Origin: Achatina immaculata
Lineage: Eukaryota; Mollusca; Gastropoda; Stylommatophora; Achatinidae
NCBI GenBank assembly: GCA_009760885.1
Contig: CM019696.1
Coordinates: 43,012,221 to 43,076,220 of the forward strand
Length of the DNA: 64,000 nucleotides
Direction of reading: 5' to 3'
The notes under the pieces were generated by a model. That model worked only from the letters and a program-made list of their open reading frames with translations. It searched no databases and was not told the origin of the DNA. This document shows, piece after piece, positions 42,480-52,124 of the stretch. How positions within the stretch are numbered: the first letter of the stretch is position 1; every line of letters starts with the position of its first letter. A program made the translations under genes and the position numbers.

Positions 42480-43530
42480 ATTAATTTCAAGTCCTCTTCT
42501 GCTAGCCAGTGAAGACAGGCTATCTGTTTTTTCTTGCATGGAATTCACATTATTACTGATAAGAGTTATGTCATCAGCAAAATCAAGATCTTCTAGCTGG
42601 GCCCCATGTACCTAGTCAATACCTATGTTACCTGTGCAGCATTTTTTCATTATGAAGTCTATTGTAATTTCAAAAAGCAAGGGAGACAGTTTACATCCTT
42701 GTTTCACACCTGTTTCAATCTGGAACCATTCACTCATCCCTTCTTCTATTTTGACTGCACAAACATATCCATTATAGAAGTCCTTAATGATGTTGAGAAT
42801 TTTAAATGCTATTTCATATAGACATAAAATCCTCCATAAAATAATAATGAATCTCTGTGTATGCTATAAAATGGGTTTTTAAAGTCTATGAAGTTCAGTA
42901 TTAATAGTTTCTGCTTTTCAATATGTTCTTCAAGTATTATTATTAGAGTAAAGATCTGGTCGAGACAGCTTCTCCCTTTTCGAAATCCTCCTTGTTCTTC
43001 TCTCATTGCAGTATCCACTATATCTTTAAGTCTATTCAAAATGACCTTGCAAAATACTTTTGACACAACTGATATTAAGGTTGCTCCTCTCCAATAGTTA
43101 CAGTCACTAAGGTAGCCTTTTTTATTTTAACAATGATTCCTTTTTTTCCAGTTAGAAGGGACCTTTACTTCTTTCCAAATCTTGTTGAACATTCTCTATA
43201 GTTGTCTCATGTTGTCACTATTGATAGCTTTTAGCATTTCGGCTGTTATTTCATCTTCACCTGCAGCTTTGTTGTTAGCCATTAAATTCACTGCTGTTTC
43301 AATTTCATGCAATTTAATTTCATCTAGGTTGACATTTAGTTGTGGGGCTGGTAATCAGTTTCAAGGTTTATCAATTCTTTTGAGTGTGGTCGATTAAGTA
43401 TTTCTTGGAAGTGTTCAGCCCATCTTTGCTTTTGGTCTCTACATTATGTTAATAGGGCTCCAGTTTTACTAAGGATTGGTCTTTCTTTAGATGTAATAGT
43501 ACCTGTTAGCCTCTTCTGTATGTTATATAA
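42480..43530 (-). pseudogene. RTE-like reverse transcriptase palm, frameshifted
   Basis: Recognisable pieces: AMREEQGGFRKGRSCLDQIF, LILNFIDFKNPFYSIHRDSL (motif A; the first aspartate in FIDF is kept, while AFD has become PFY), GLKLSP-type motif B remnants near 42690 and LEDLDFADDITLISNN (motif C, both aspartates kept, about 42590-42545). Frameshifts and a stop near 42840 disable it. Confidence 0.8.
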
Positions 43531-43660
43531 AGTTTTCCTGTCTCTTGTTCTCGCTGCTTTCTCTGCCTCTTTCGCCATATTGTCTATGTATTCTCTTTTA
43601 CCCTTTCTAGCCGAACTTTCTACTTTCTTGTCTGTTTCATTGTATGCTGCTTTCGCCAGA

Positions 43661-44053
43661 TGTTATAATACACTGCACAATATAGTTCTAACTTGTTATA
43701 ATACATTGTACAATATAATTCTAACTTGTTATAATACACTGCACAATATAATTCTAACTTGTTATAGTACACTGTACAGTATAAACCTAACATGTTATAT
43801 AATATATATATATATATATATATAGTGCAATATAATTCTAACATTTTATACAAACACTGTATAATAAAATCCTATCATGTTATACATACGTTGTACAATA
43901 TAATCCTAACATTTGATACGTAAATTTGTACTATATAATTCTAACGTATTATAAAAATACTGTACAGTATAATCGTAACACGTTATAAATAAACTGTACA
44001 ATATAATTCTTATATGTTATATATACACTGTACAATATAATCCTAGCATGTTA
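43661..44053. repeat. 33-bp tandem array, left part
   Basis: The unit TTATAATACACTGTACAATATAATTCTAACTTG (described as TTATAATACACTG plus TACAATATAATTC plus TAACTTG) repeats about 12 times. An (AT)n run lies at 43799-43823. The array continues after the mariner (45370-45450), and one diverged unit stands before the LINE at 41755-41781, so both transposons split one array. Confidence 0.85.
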
Positions 44054-44055
44054 TA

Positions 44056-45367
44056 CAAGGTCCGAAAATTAAGTAATGAGACTGATTTTATTATGGCCAA
44101 GACAAAAAAGCCATCTATGAAGCAAAGCATGGAATCCAAAGAGGCAACTTTCATCTTTGATGTGACAAATTTTCATCGCCGCCCGATAAGCAGACGACAA
44201 ACAAGCCGCCACTTTGTTGACTAAGTTAGATGTGCATTGTTACGTAAGCAGCATGGAGCAAAATGCTAGCATCAAATTCTGTTTAAAACTCAGAAAAAGT
44301 GCCGCTGAGACAGTTGAATTGATGCGACAAGTTTATGGGGATAATTGTTTATCTTGTGCACAGATATTCAGGTGGTATTCATGATTCAAAAGTGGTGTGG
44401 AAACGAATACAAATCCAATTAGACATGGACGCCTAATTTCTGTTCGGAGTTAGGAACTCATTTCAAAAATCAGAGAACGAATACAAAAAGATCATTGCTT
44501 GACTGTGAGGATGATGGCAGATGAATTTGGTGTTAACCAAGAAACTATTGATAACATTTTAGTGGAAGATATGGGGCAAGAAAAAAGTTGCTTGCCAGTT
44601 TGTACCACATTCGTTGTCTGATGACGAAAATCAGCAGGGTATTGAGTACGCAAAAGACATTATCAAACGTGTCGCAGAAATAAACATTTCTTAAATTTGA
44701 TTGTTGGAGATGATGCAACATGCATTTTCCGCTATGATCCCACAACTAAATGCCAAAGTGCTCAGTGGAAGTCATCATCATCACCAAAAGGAAAACAAAT
44801 CTTCAAAAGACGAAACTGAAGACAATATTGGTGTGCTTCAACGACAGCAAAGGAGTTATTCACAAAGAATTTATTCCAGAAGGACAGACTGAAACTGCCA
44901 AAGTTTATTTAAGTTTTTTGAAATGCCTATTGAAAATTATTCTCCGAGTCCGATCTGAGTATTCAACACCTGGCAGTTTTTTCCTTCTTCATGACAATGC
45001 ACCGGCTCACCGGGTGATAGTTGTGCAGGAAGTTTTGGCCCAAAAAAACAAGTGTGTGTTCTCAACCATCCACCCTATTCCCCATATTTGTCTTCCTGTG
45101 ATTATTTTCTATTCCCAAAATTAAAGTTACCATTGAAAGGACGCTTCTTTGACGATACTGGTGACATCCAAAGGGTCGTAACATCGAGTTTAAGGGACAT
45201 ACCAATATAAGAAATGCAGCGGTCGTTCCAGTGTTTGTTAGATTGTGCCACTCGCTGTATCAATGCACAAGGGGCTTACTTTGAATAAAATACAGGTTAT
45301 ATCTTCAACTGTTGTTATTTTATTTTGCTATGTAATTAGTCTCATTTACTAATTGTCGGACCTCGTG
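44056..45367 (+). mobile_element. Mariner-type transposon, about 1.3 kb, TA target
   Basis: Imperfect terminal inverted repeats of about 28-30 bp: the left end reads CAAGGTCCGAAAATTAAGTA followed by ATGAGACTGATT, and the right end read inward is CACGAGGTCCGACAATTAGT followed by AAATGAGACTAATT. TA flanks both ends (TTATA at the left, TATAC at the right). Length and ends fit the mariner family. It is inserted in the 33-bp array, whose TA-rich units offer many targets. Confidence 0.92.
44253..45288 (+). pseudogene. Mariner transposase, inactivated
   Basis: Starts MEQNASIKFCLKLRKS; the N-terminal DNA-binding helix-turn-helix part follows (AETVELMRQVYG). The catalytic core shows LIVGDDATCIFRYDPTTK (first Asp) and FFLLHDNAPAHR (second Asp). 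The third position reads YSPYLSSCDYFLFPKLK, where active DD34D enzymes have YSPDL, so the third catalytic Asp is Tyr. There are several in-frame stops and at least one frameshift; the longest open piece is 44750-45124. The ending AYFE and stop are followed by AATAAAA. Length is about 345 codons, the usual mariner size. Confidence 0.9.
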
Positions 45368-45369
45368 TA

Positions 45370-45450
45370 TACATTGTACAATATAATTCTAACATACTAT
45401 ACATACGTTGTACAATATAATGCTAACAAGTTATACATACTTTGTACAAT
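45370..45450. repeat. 33-bp tandem array, right part
   Basis: TACATTGTACAATATAATTC and AACATACTATACATACGTTG continue the array that was split by the mariner. Confidence 0.85.
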
Positions 45451-45639
45451 ATAAACATTCTAAAATGTTTAACAAAATATTGACATTTGAAATATACCAG
45501 TTTCAAGATTTTATTGAGTGAAGGTTTTGTGCTTCTATCATTATTATTGTTATCATTATTATCACTTTTATTGCTACTGGTGTAAGTCTCATGAAACAAT
45601 AGCAAGCAATACAAGAACTGACTAATCAGTATCGCTGCA

Positions 45640-46835
45640 TTGTTTTGAGGGTCCAGAGTTCTATAACATTGTAATGGTGTGCACTATCATATTATTGATG
45701 AAGTCGCAGTTCTTTGTTCTTTGATAGACGGCACCAATATAATATGACACGTTGTGTATCATATATTTCTTACTAAAGAATATGTTCTTGATTAATATCG
45801 ACTCTTCACACACATCCAGATTTCTGTTGTCTTAGATTAGGTTTCACAAACATTACACTTCACTAAATCAGAGAAAGTCCGATGAAATGTTCTCTACAGA
45901 TTTCATTTACTTCTGACAAATAAGACGTTCGATTTAGAATTCACAACATCTTGTACTAAGAAGCATTATGACATACTCTTCTTTAGTTTCGTCGTTGAAG
46001 CACATCAATATCAAACTATCATATTCTACATGCAGCATTTCTCAATGTTCCCCTATTTCACAATAATCTACACTTGATAAGAGGACAATTCTAAACTCTG
46101 TACTATATTCCATCTGAAGCACGTGGTCAATCAGTTACACGACTAAATCACTGTATTCGAAGTTTCAAAGTATCAACTATTCATATCACTTGAATCACTT
46201 GAAACACATCTTCAGTCTGTCCTAGAACTACTTCTGTAAAATTGCTTTTCCTGAGTATCTATTGCTCTACTTGTCCATCTATTCCAACTGTCGTTACCTA
46301 CGTCTTCTTTCTCTCTCGTGTAATCTCTGGTGACTTTTCCTTCTGCTGTTCTTCTCTGATTGTCTGTCCTCTCTTCGGGCTCTCTCCTTTGTCTCTTCTT
46401 CTTCCTCGTTCCCCCTTGTCTCTCCGCTCACCTTTTTATCTCCCAGTATAGCTTGATGGATTAAGCAATAAGTATTTTGGCTCCACCCTTCAGATGTCCA
46501 CTGGTTCCCTTGAGAGTTCTGATTGTCCGTCATTCAAACTGTCCCGTTACTTGGATGTCGTAAGTCAATTGTCCAATAGGCCACGCCTCTAAATATTTAA
46601 TTGGTCAGCTGGCCGAGTTGGTCACTCCTTTATTTAAAACCCGTGTGCAATCGCGTCATAACGCGTGTCAAAATGTCAACTCCGTCTATAAATTGTTATT
46701 TACCTAAGTCATTATCTTGCTATTTCATGTCGAAGGTTTATTGTGTCCTCGCTTTTCATTGTGTCTGCCTTTTCTATTCGTCTTTTGTATTGTTTACACG
46801 TGTCAACGTCCAGTCACTGCTTTGTTATCACTGCA
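45640..46835 (+). repeat. Repeat family A, copy 2 (1,196-bp tandem duplication, first unit)
   Basis: Starts GCATTGTTTTGAGGGTCCAG and repeats at an offset of 1,196 bp (46242/47438, 46294/47490, 46601/47797). It shares ordered blocks with 9205-10335. It contains GGTCACTCCTTTATTTAAAA and AATCGCGTCATAACGCGTG near 46620-46665. No protein domain is found in its open frames. It could be a promoter-bearing terminal repeat of a retroelement, but no internal coding region is attached. Confidence 0.9.
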
Positions 46836-48031
46836 TTGTTTTGAGGGTCCAGAGTTCTATAACATTGTAATGGTGTGCACTATCATATTATTGATGAAGT
46901 CGCAGTTCTTTGTTCTTTGATAGACGGCACCAATATAATATGACACGTTGTGTATCATATATTTCTTACTAAAGAATATGTTCTTGATTAATATCGACTC
47001 TTCACACACATCCAGATTTCTGTTGTCTTAGATTAGGTTTCACAAACATTACACTTCACTAAATCAGAGAAAGTCCGATGAAATGTTCTCTACAGATTTC
47101 ATTTACTTCTGACAAATAAGACGTTCGATTTAGAATTCACAACATCTTGTACTAAGAAGCATTATGACATACTCTTCTTTAGTTTCGTCGTTGAAGCACA
47201 TCAATATCAAACTATCATATTCTACATGCAGCATTTCTCAATGTTCCCCTATTTCACAATAATCTACACTTGATAAGAGGACAATTCTAAACTCTGTACT
47301 ATATTCCATCTGAAGCACGTGGTCAATCAGTTACACGACTAAATCACTGTATTCGAAGTTTCAAAGTATCAACTATTCATATCACTTGAATCACTTGAAA
47401 CACATCTTCAGTCTGTCCTAGAACTACTTCTGTAAAATTGCTTTTCCTGAGTATCTATTGCTCTACTTGTCCATCTATTCCAACTGTCGTTACCTACGTC
47501 TTCTTTCTCTCTCGTGTAATCTCTGGTGACTTTTCCTTCTGCTGTTCTTCTCTGATTGTCTGTCCTCTCTTCGGGCTCTCTCCTTTGTCTCTTCTTCTTC
47601 CTCGTTCCCCCTTGTCTCTCCGCTCACCTTTTTATCTCCCAGTATAGCTTGATGGATTAAGCAATAAGTATTTTGGCTCCACCCTTCAGATGTCCACTGG
47701 TTCCCTTGAGAGTTCTGATTGTCCGTCATTCAAACTGTCCCGTTACTTGGATGTCGTAAGTCAATTGTCCAATAGGCCACGCCTCTAAATATTTAATTGG
47801 TCAGCTGGCCGAGTTGGTCACTCCTTTATTTAAAACCCGTGTGCAATCGCGTCATAACGCGTGTCAAAATGTCAACTCCGTCTATAAATTGTTATTTACC
47901 TAAGTCATTATCTTGCTATTTCATGTCGAAGGTTTATTGTGTCCTCGCTTTTCATTGTGTCTGCCTTTTCTATTCGTCTTTTGTATTGTTTACACGTGTC
48001 AACGTCCAGTCACTGCTTTGTTATCACTGGA
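46836..48031 (+). repeat. Repeat family A, copy 3 (1,196-bp tandem duplication, second unit)
   Basis: Near-identical to 45640-46835. The junction TTATCACTGCATTG combines the right end TTATCACTGGACC (48021) with the left end TATCGCTGCATTG (45631), giving CTG as microhomology. Confidence 0.9.
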
Positions 48032-48345
48032 CCATCCTACTTTCTGGCGTCCTTCCTTTGTATTTCCTACATGTCAGCGTCACTGAGTGTCGTCTTTTTC
48101 TATTCACTGTTTCCACTGTTTACTTTTGTCCGCGTCTTGTTCTAGTGTCATTGAGGTTTTATACATTTCTCTTCATTTTTCAACCTACTTTTCTCTGTCG
48201 CTATTCGATCTTACTATTTTCTTTACTGTATTTTTTCATGATCATATTCGTTAATAATAATAATAATAACCACAATCATCATTACTTACAAGGCCATGCT
48301 ACAGTACCCCTTGGGAAGGGAGGTCTTAATAGATAAAAGCAGAAA
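48032..48345 (+). other. Continuation of family A or unique 3' flank
   Basis: T-rich, then an (AAT)n run at 48253-48270, followed by ACAAGGCCATGCTACAGTAC and CCCTTGGGAAGGGAGG, an imperfect palindrome. This lies next to family A copy 3 only. No gene. Confidence 0.45.
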
Positions 48346-49355
48346 GGCTGATCATTATGTCAAGTGAGTGAGAGCAGAAAGGCTGATCATTATGTCAAGT
48401 GAGTGAGAGCAGAAAGGCTGATCATTATGTCAAGTGAGTGAGAGCAGAAAGGCTGATCATTATGTCAAGTGAGTGAGAGCAGAAAGGCTGATCATTATGT
48501 CAAGTGAGTGAGAGCAGAAAGGCTGATCATTATGTCAAGTGAATGAGAGAGCTTGTGTGTGAGAGCAGAAAGGCTGATCATTATGTCAAGTGTGTGAGAG
48601 CAGAAAGGCTGATCATTATGTCAAGTGAGTGAGAGAGCTTGTGTGTGAGAGCAGAAAGGCTGATCATTATGTCAAGTGAGTGAGAGAGCTTGTGTGTGAG
48701 AGCAGAAAGGCTGATCATTATGTCAAGTGAGTGAGAGAGCTTGTGTGTGAGAGCAGAAAGGCTGATAATTATTTCAAATGAGTGAGAGAGCTTGTGAGTG
48801 AGAGCAGAAAGGCTGATCATTATGTCAAGTGAGTGAGAGAGCTTGTGAGTGAGAGTGGAAAGGCTGATCATTATGTCAAGTGAGTGAGAGAGCTTGTGAG
48901 TGAGAGCAGAAAGACTGATCATTATGACAAGTGAGTGAGAGAGCTTGTGAGTGAGAGCAGAAAGACTGATCATTACGTCAAGTGAGTGAGAGAGCTTGTG
49001 AGTGAGAGCAGAAAGACTGATCATTATGACAAGTGAGTGAGAGCAGAAAGACTGATCATTATGTCAAGTGAGTGAGAGAGCTTGTGTGTGAGAGCAGAAA
49101 GACTGATCATTATGTCAAGTGAGTGAGAGAGCTTGTGTGTGAGAGCAGAAAGGCTGATCATTATGTCAAGTGAGTGAGAGAGCTTGTGTGTGAGAGCAGA
49201 AAGACTGATCATTATGTCAAGTGAGTGAGAGCAGAAAGACTGATCATTATGACAAGTGAGTGAGAGAGCTTGTGAGTGAGAGCAGAAAGGCTGATCATTA
49301 TGTCAAGTGAGTGAGAGCAGAAAGGCTGATCATTATGGCAAGTGAGTGAGAGAGT
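48346..49355. repeat. 35/51-bp tandem array, about 22 copies
   Basis: Short unit: AGAGCAGAAAGGCTGATCAT plus TATGTCAAGTGAGTG (35 bp). Long unit: the same plus AGAGAGCTTGTGTGTG (51 bp). The array has six short units first, then mostly long ones. The minus frames MISLSALTHKLSHSLD are by-products of the 51-bp unit (17 codons). Confidence 0.92.
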
Positions 49356-49665
49356 CTGGAGAAGCAAGGGGAAATAATTGTGTACCGGCTTCTAAAATTC
49401 CTATCAGGGGGCACTGTCTACAGACTCAGAAATCTGGGCTGCCCACAGAGAGAGCCTGGGCCACAGACACAGGTGCTCTGTAGACAGCCTGATCCACAGA
49501 CAAGAACGGGGTAAAGCTCCTGGCCACAAGCTATTTTATATTTTATCTAGGTCATAAGGTTAAAATCCAGTGCGATTCCCACAGATCTCCATTTGGTGAC
49601 TAGTGGTGATGTCAGATCAGTTAAAATGTTTCTTTAATAAAACTTCGGGAACTCGGGGTTTCTTA
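49356..49665. other. Unique stretch, higher GC
   Basis: 49370-49560 is the GC-richest non-repetitive piece nearby (GGGGGCACTGTCTACAGACT, CTGTAGACAGCCTGATCCAC). CTACAGA/CTGTAGA segments could pair as a hairpin. No open frame or known RNA recognised. Confidence 0.4.
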
Positions 49666-50577
49666 TGCTTTAAGATTTGTGGAAGAGAGAAATTTATCTT
49701 TGCTCAAGATTTGTGGAATAGAGAAATTTATCTTTGCTCAAGATTTGTGGATTAGGGAAGTTTATCTTTACTCAAGATTTGTGGATTAGAGAAGTTTATC
49801 TTTGCTCAAGATTTGTGGAATAGATAAGTTTATCTTTGCTCAAGATTTGTGGAATAGAGAAATTTATCTTTGCTCAAGATGTGCGTAATAGAGAAGTTTA
49901 TCTTTGCTCAAGATTTGTGGAATAGAAAAGTTTATCTTTGCTCAAGATTTATGGAATAGAAAAGTTTATCTTTGCTCAAGATTTGTGGAATAGAAAAGTT
50001 TATCTTTGCTCAAGATTTATGGAATAGAAAAGTTTATCTTTGCTCAAGATTTGTGGAATAGAAAAGTTTATCTTTGCTCAAGATTTGTGGAATAGAAAAG
50101 TTTATCTTTGCTCAAGATTTGTGGAATAGAAAAGTTTATCTTTGCTCAAGATTTGTGGAATAGAAAAGTTTATCTTTGCTCAAGATTTGTGGAATAGAAA
50201 AGTTTATCTTTGCTCAAGATTTGTGGAATAGAAAAGTTTATCTTTGCTCAAGATTTGTGGAATAGAAAAGTTTATCTTTGCTCAAGATTTGTGGAATAGA
50301 AAAGTTTATCTTTGCTCAAGATTTGTGGAATAGAAAAGTTTATCTTTGCTCAAGATTTGTGGAATAGAAAAGTTTATCTTTGCTCAAGATTTGTGGAATA
50401 GAAAAGTTTATCTTTGCTCAAGATTTGTGGAATAGAAAAGTTTATCTTTGCTCAAGATTTGTGGAATAGAAAAGTTTATCTTTGCTCAAGATTTATGGAA
50501 TAGAAAAGTTTATCTTTGCTCAAGATTTGTGGAATAGAAAAGTTTATCTTTGCTCAAGATTTATGGTACAGACTAGT
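49666..50577. repeat. 34-bp tandem array, about 27 copies
   Basis: The unit TCAAGATTTGTGGAATAGAA plus AAGTTTATCTTTGC repeats every 34 bp. About 15 central units are identical; the left six and the last one are diverged, as expected for an array homogenised in its middle. Confidence 0.95.
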
Positions 50578-51189
50578 ATTTCTCTGGTCAAAATTTGTTA
50601 AATAAACGGCCATTTCCTTAGACAAAATATGAGGGAGATTAAAAAAAAACATTAATGCTTCAAAGAGAGAGATTTGTGAAATGGTGTACACAAATGGTGA
50701 TGTTTGAGGTATCTGGGGATGTTACCTTTCTTTTTTCACGATAATGTAGTGAGAGTACAGTCATCTTCCAACACTCATCTGAATGTTGATTTTATGAGAC
50801 GATTTCTGTACAACTTTTCTTATCCCTTGCTCACACACAGCACATACTTTCTTATGCCTTGCTCACACACACCACATACTTTCTTATGCCTTGCTCACAC
50901 ACATCACATACTTTCTTATACCTTGCTCACACACATCACATACTGCTGGCTGCAGTTCTAAGTTTGTTGTATGTAAAGTATAAATAAGAAAGAATGATGT
51001 AAAGCTTTGTTTGTGATATCTATTTTTTGTCTGGAAATAATGGGAACTTGACTTTAGACAGCTATTGATTTCTCAATTGAACTCAAAGAGCGGAGACAAT
51101 ACCGTCGCATGTCCAACTCCGTTCTTGGCCAGTCTAGAGTCAGCATGAGAAAACAGTTGGCTTTTCTGCTTCGGTTTTCACAAATTTCG
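50578..51189. other. Unique stretch with a short 31-bp repeat
   Basis: Four copies of CTTATGCCTTGCTCACACACATCACATACTT lie at 50820-50945. The rest is unique, with no recognisable gene. Confidence 0.55.
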
Positions 51190-51735
51190 AGAAGAAAACC
51201 ACAAAGACGTAGAGATGTAAATACCCATAAAGACATAGAAACATATATAACCATAGAGACATAGAGATGTATATAACCACAGAAACGTATATAACCACAG
51301 AAACAGAGACGTATATAACCACGTAGACAGAGATGTATATAACCACATAGATGTATATAACCATAGACACGTATATAACTACAGATTCATAAAGACATAT
51401 ATAACTACAGAGACGTATATAACCACAAAGACGTATATAACCACAGAAACGTGTTTAATCATAAAGACGTAGAGACGTATATAACAACTGAGACATAGAG
51501 ACGTATATAACTTTAGAGACATATAGACGCATATAACCATGGAGATAAAGATATAGAAACTTATGTAACCATTGAGACGTATGCAGCCACAGAGACATAT
51601 AGACATATATAACCATAGATAGAGATGTCTATAACCATAGAGACGTATATAACCATAGAGACATAGAGACGTATATAACCACAGAGACGTAGAGACGTGT
51701 ATAACCATAGAGACGTATATAACTATAAAGACGTG
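51190..51735. repeat. Degenerate GACGTATATAACCACA array
   Basis: Short units of about 11-22 bp (GAGACGTATATAACCATA, GAGACATAGA) repeat over about 545 bp. The minus frames rich in Tyr/Val (YIYVVIYISV) are by-products. Confidence 0.8.
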
Positions 51736-51892
51736 TCTTTTTTCTGAAAAGTTTTGATATTTATTCACGATTTTACTTGCTTCCATTGCTAGAAACTGAA
51801 CTCAGATAACTGAGCACTGTTGTTGGACGTTGCTTGTGTGCATGCTCCATAAATATTGTTTGTTTATCACTGGTACAGCAGATCATTTTGCG

Positions 51893-52020
51893 CTTGAATA
51901 TCTTAGCTTTATGCTGTGTGAGTATCTCAGCTTTATGCTGTGTGAGTATCTTAGTTTTATGATGTCTAAGTATCTTAGCTTTATGCTGTCTGAATATCTT
52001 AGCTTCATGATGTCTGACTG
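51893..52020. repeat. 24-bp tandem array, about 5 copies
   Basis: The unit TATCTTAGCTTTATGCTGTC plus TGAG repeats about five times. Confidence 0.85.
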
Positions 52021-52124
52021 ACAATATTCAAAACTGACATAAATATAATCTATTTATATAATTTAATTCACACTGTATTTTCATGTCATCCTCTCCATCA
52101 GTTCACATGTTTTATTGTCGTTCT

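Larger units (their letters stand above)
41772..43669 (-). mobile_element. RTE-like LINE, copy 2, 5'-truncated, 10-bp target duplication
   Basis: The TSD ATGTTATAAT is at 41772-41781 and 43660-43669. It aligns with copy 1 (10340-12600) but lacks the endonuclease, being truncated in the linker. Minus-strand order: linker (ESSARKGKREYIDNMAKEAE, 43630-43520), RWAEHFQEILNRP, RT fingers, GGFRKGRSCLDQ, FADD, thumb and basic C-terminal tail (42087-41812), then TATATC-type tail repeats. It provides the empty sites for both insertions nested in copy 1. The target ATGTTATAAT belongs to the 33-bp array that follows. Confidence 0.92.

Noticed and set aside
45640..48031. A pair of LTRs of a retrotransposon
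   Set aside because: The two copies are directly adjacent with no internal region, gag or pol. A tandem duplication explains them better. A terminal-repeat origin of the unit itself stays open.
49370..49560. Possible structured RNA in a GC-richer stretch
   Set aside because: Only short pairing segments (CTACAGA/CTGTAGA) are visible. There is no match to a known RNA fold and no second copy for comparison.
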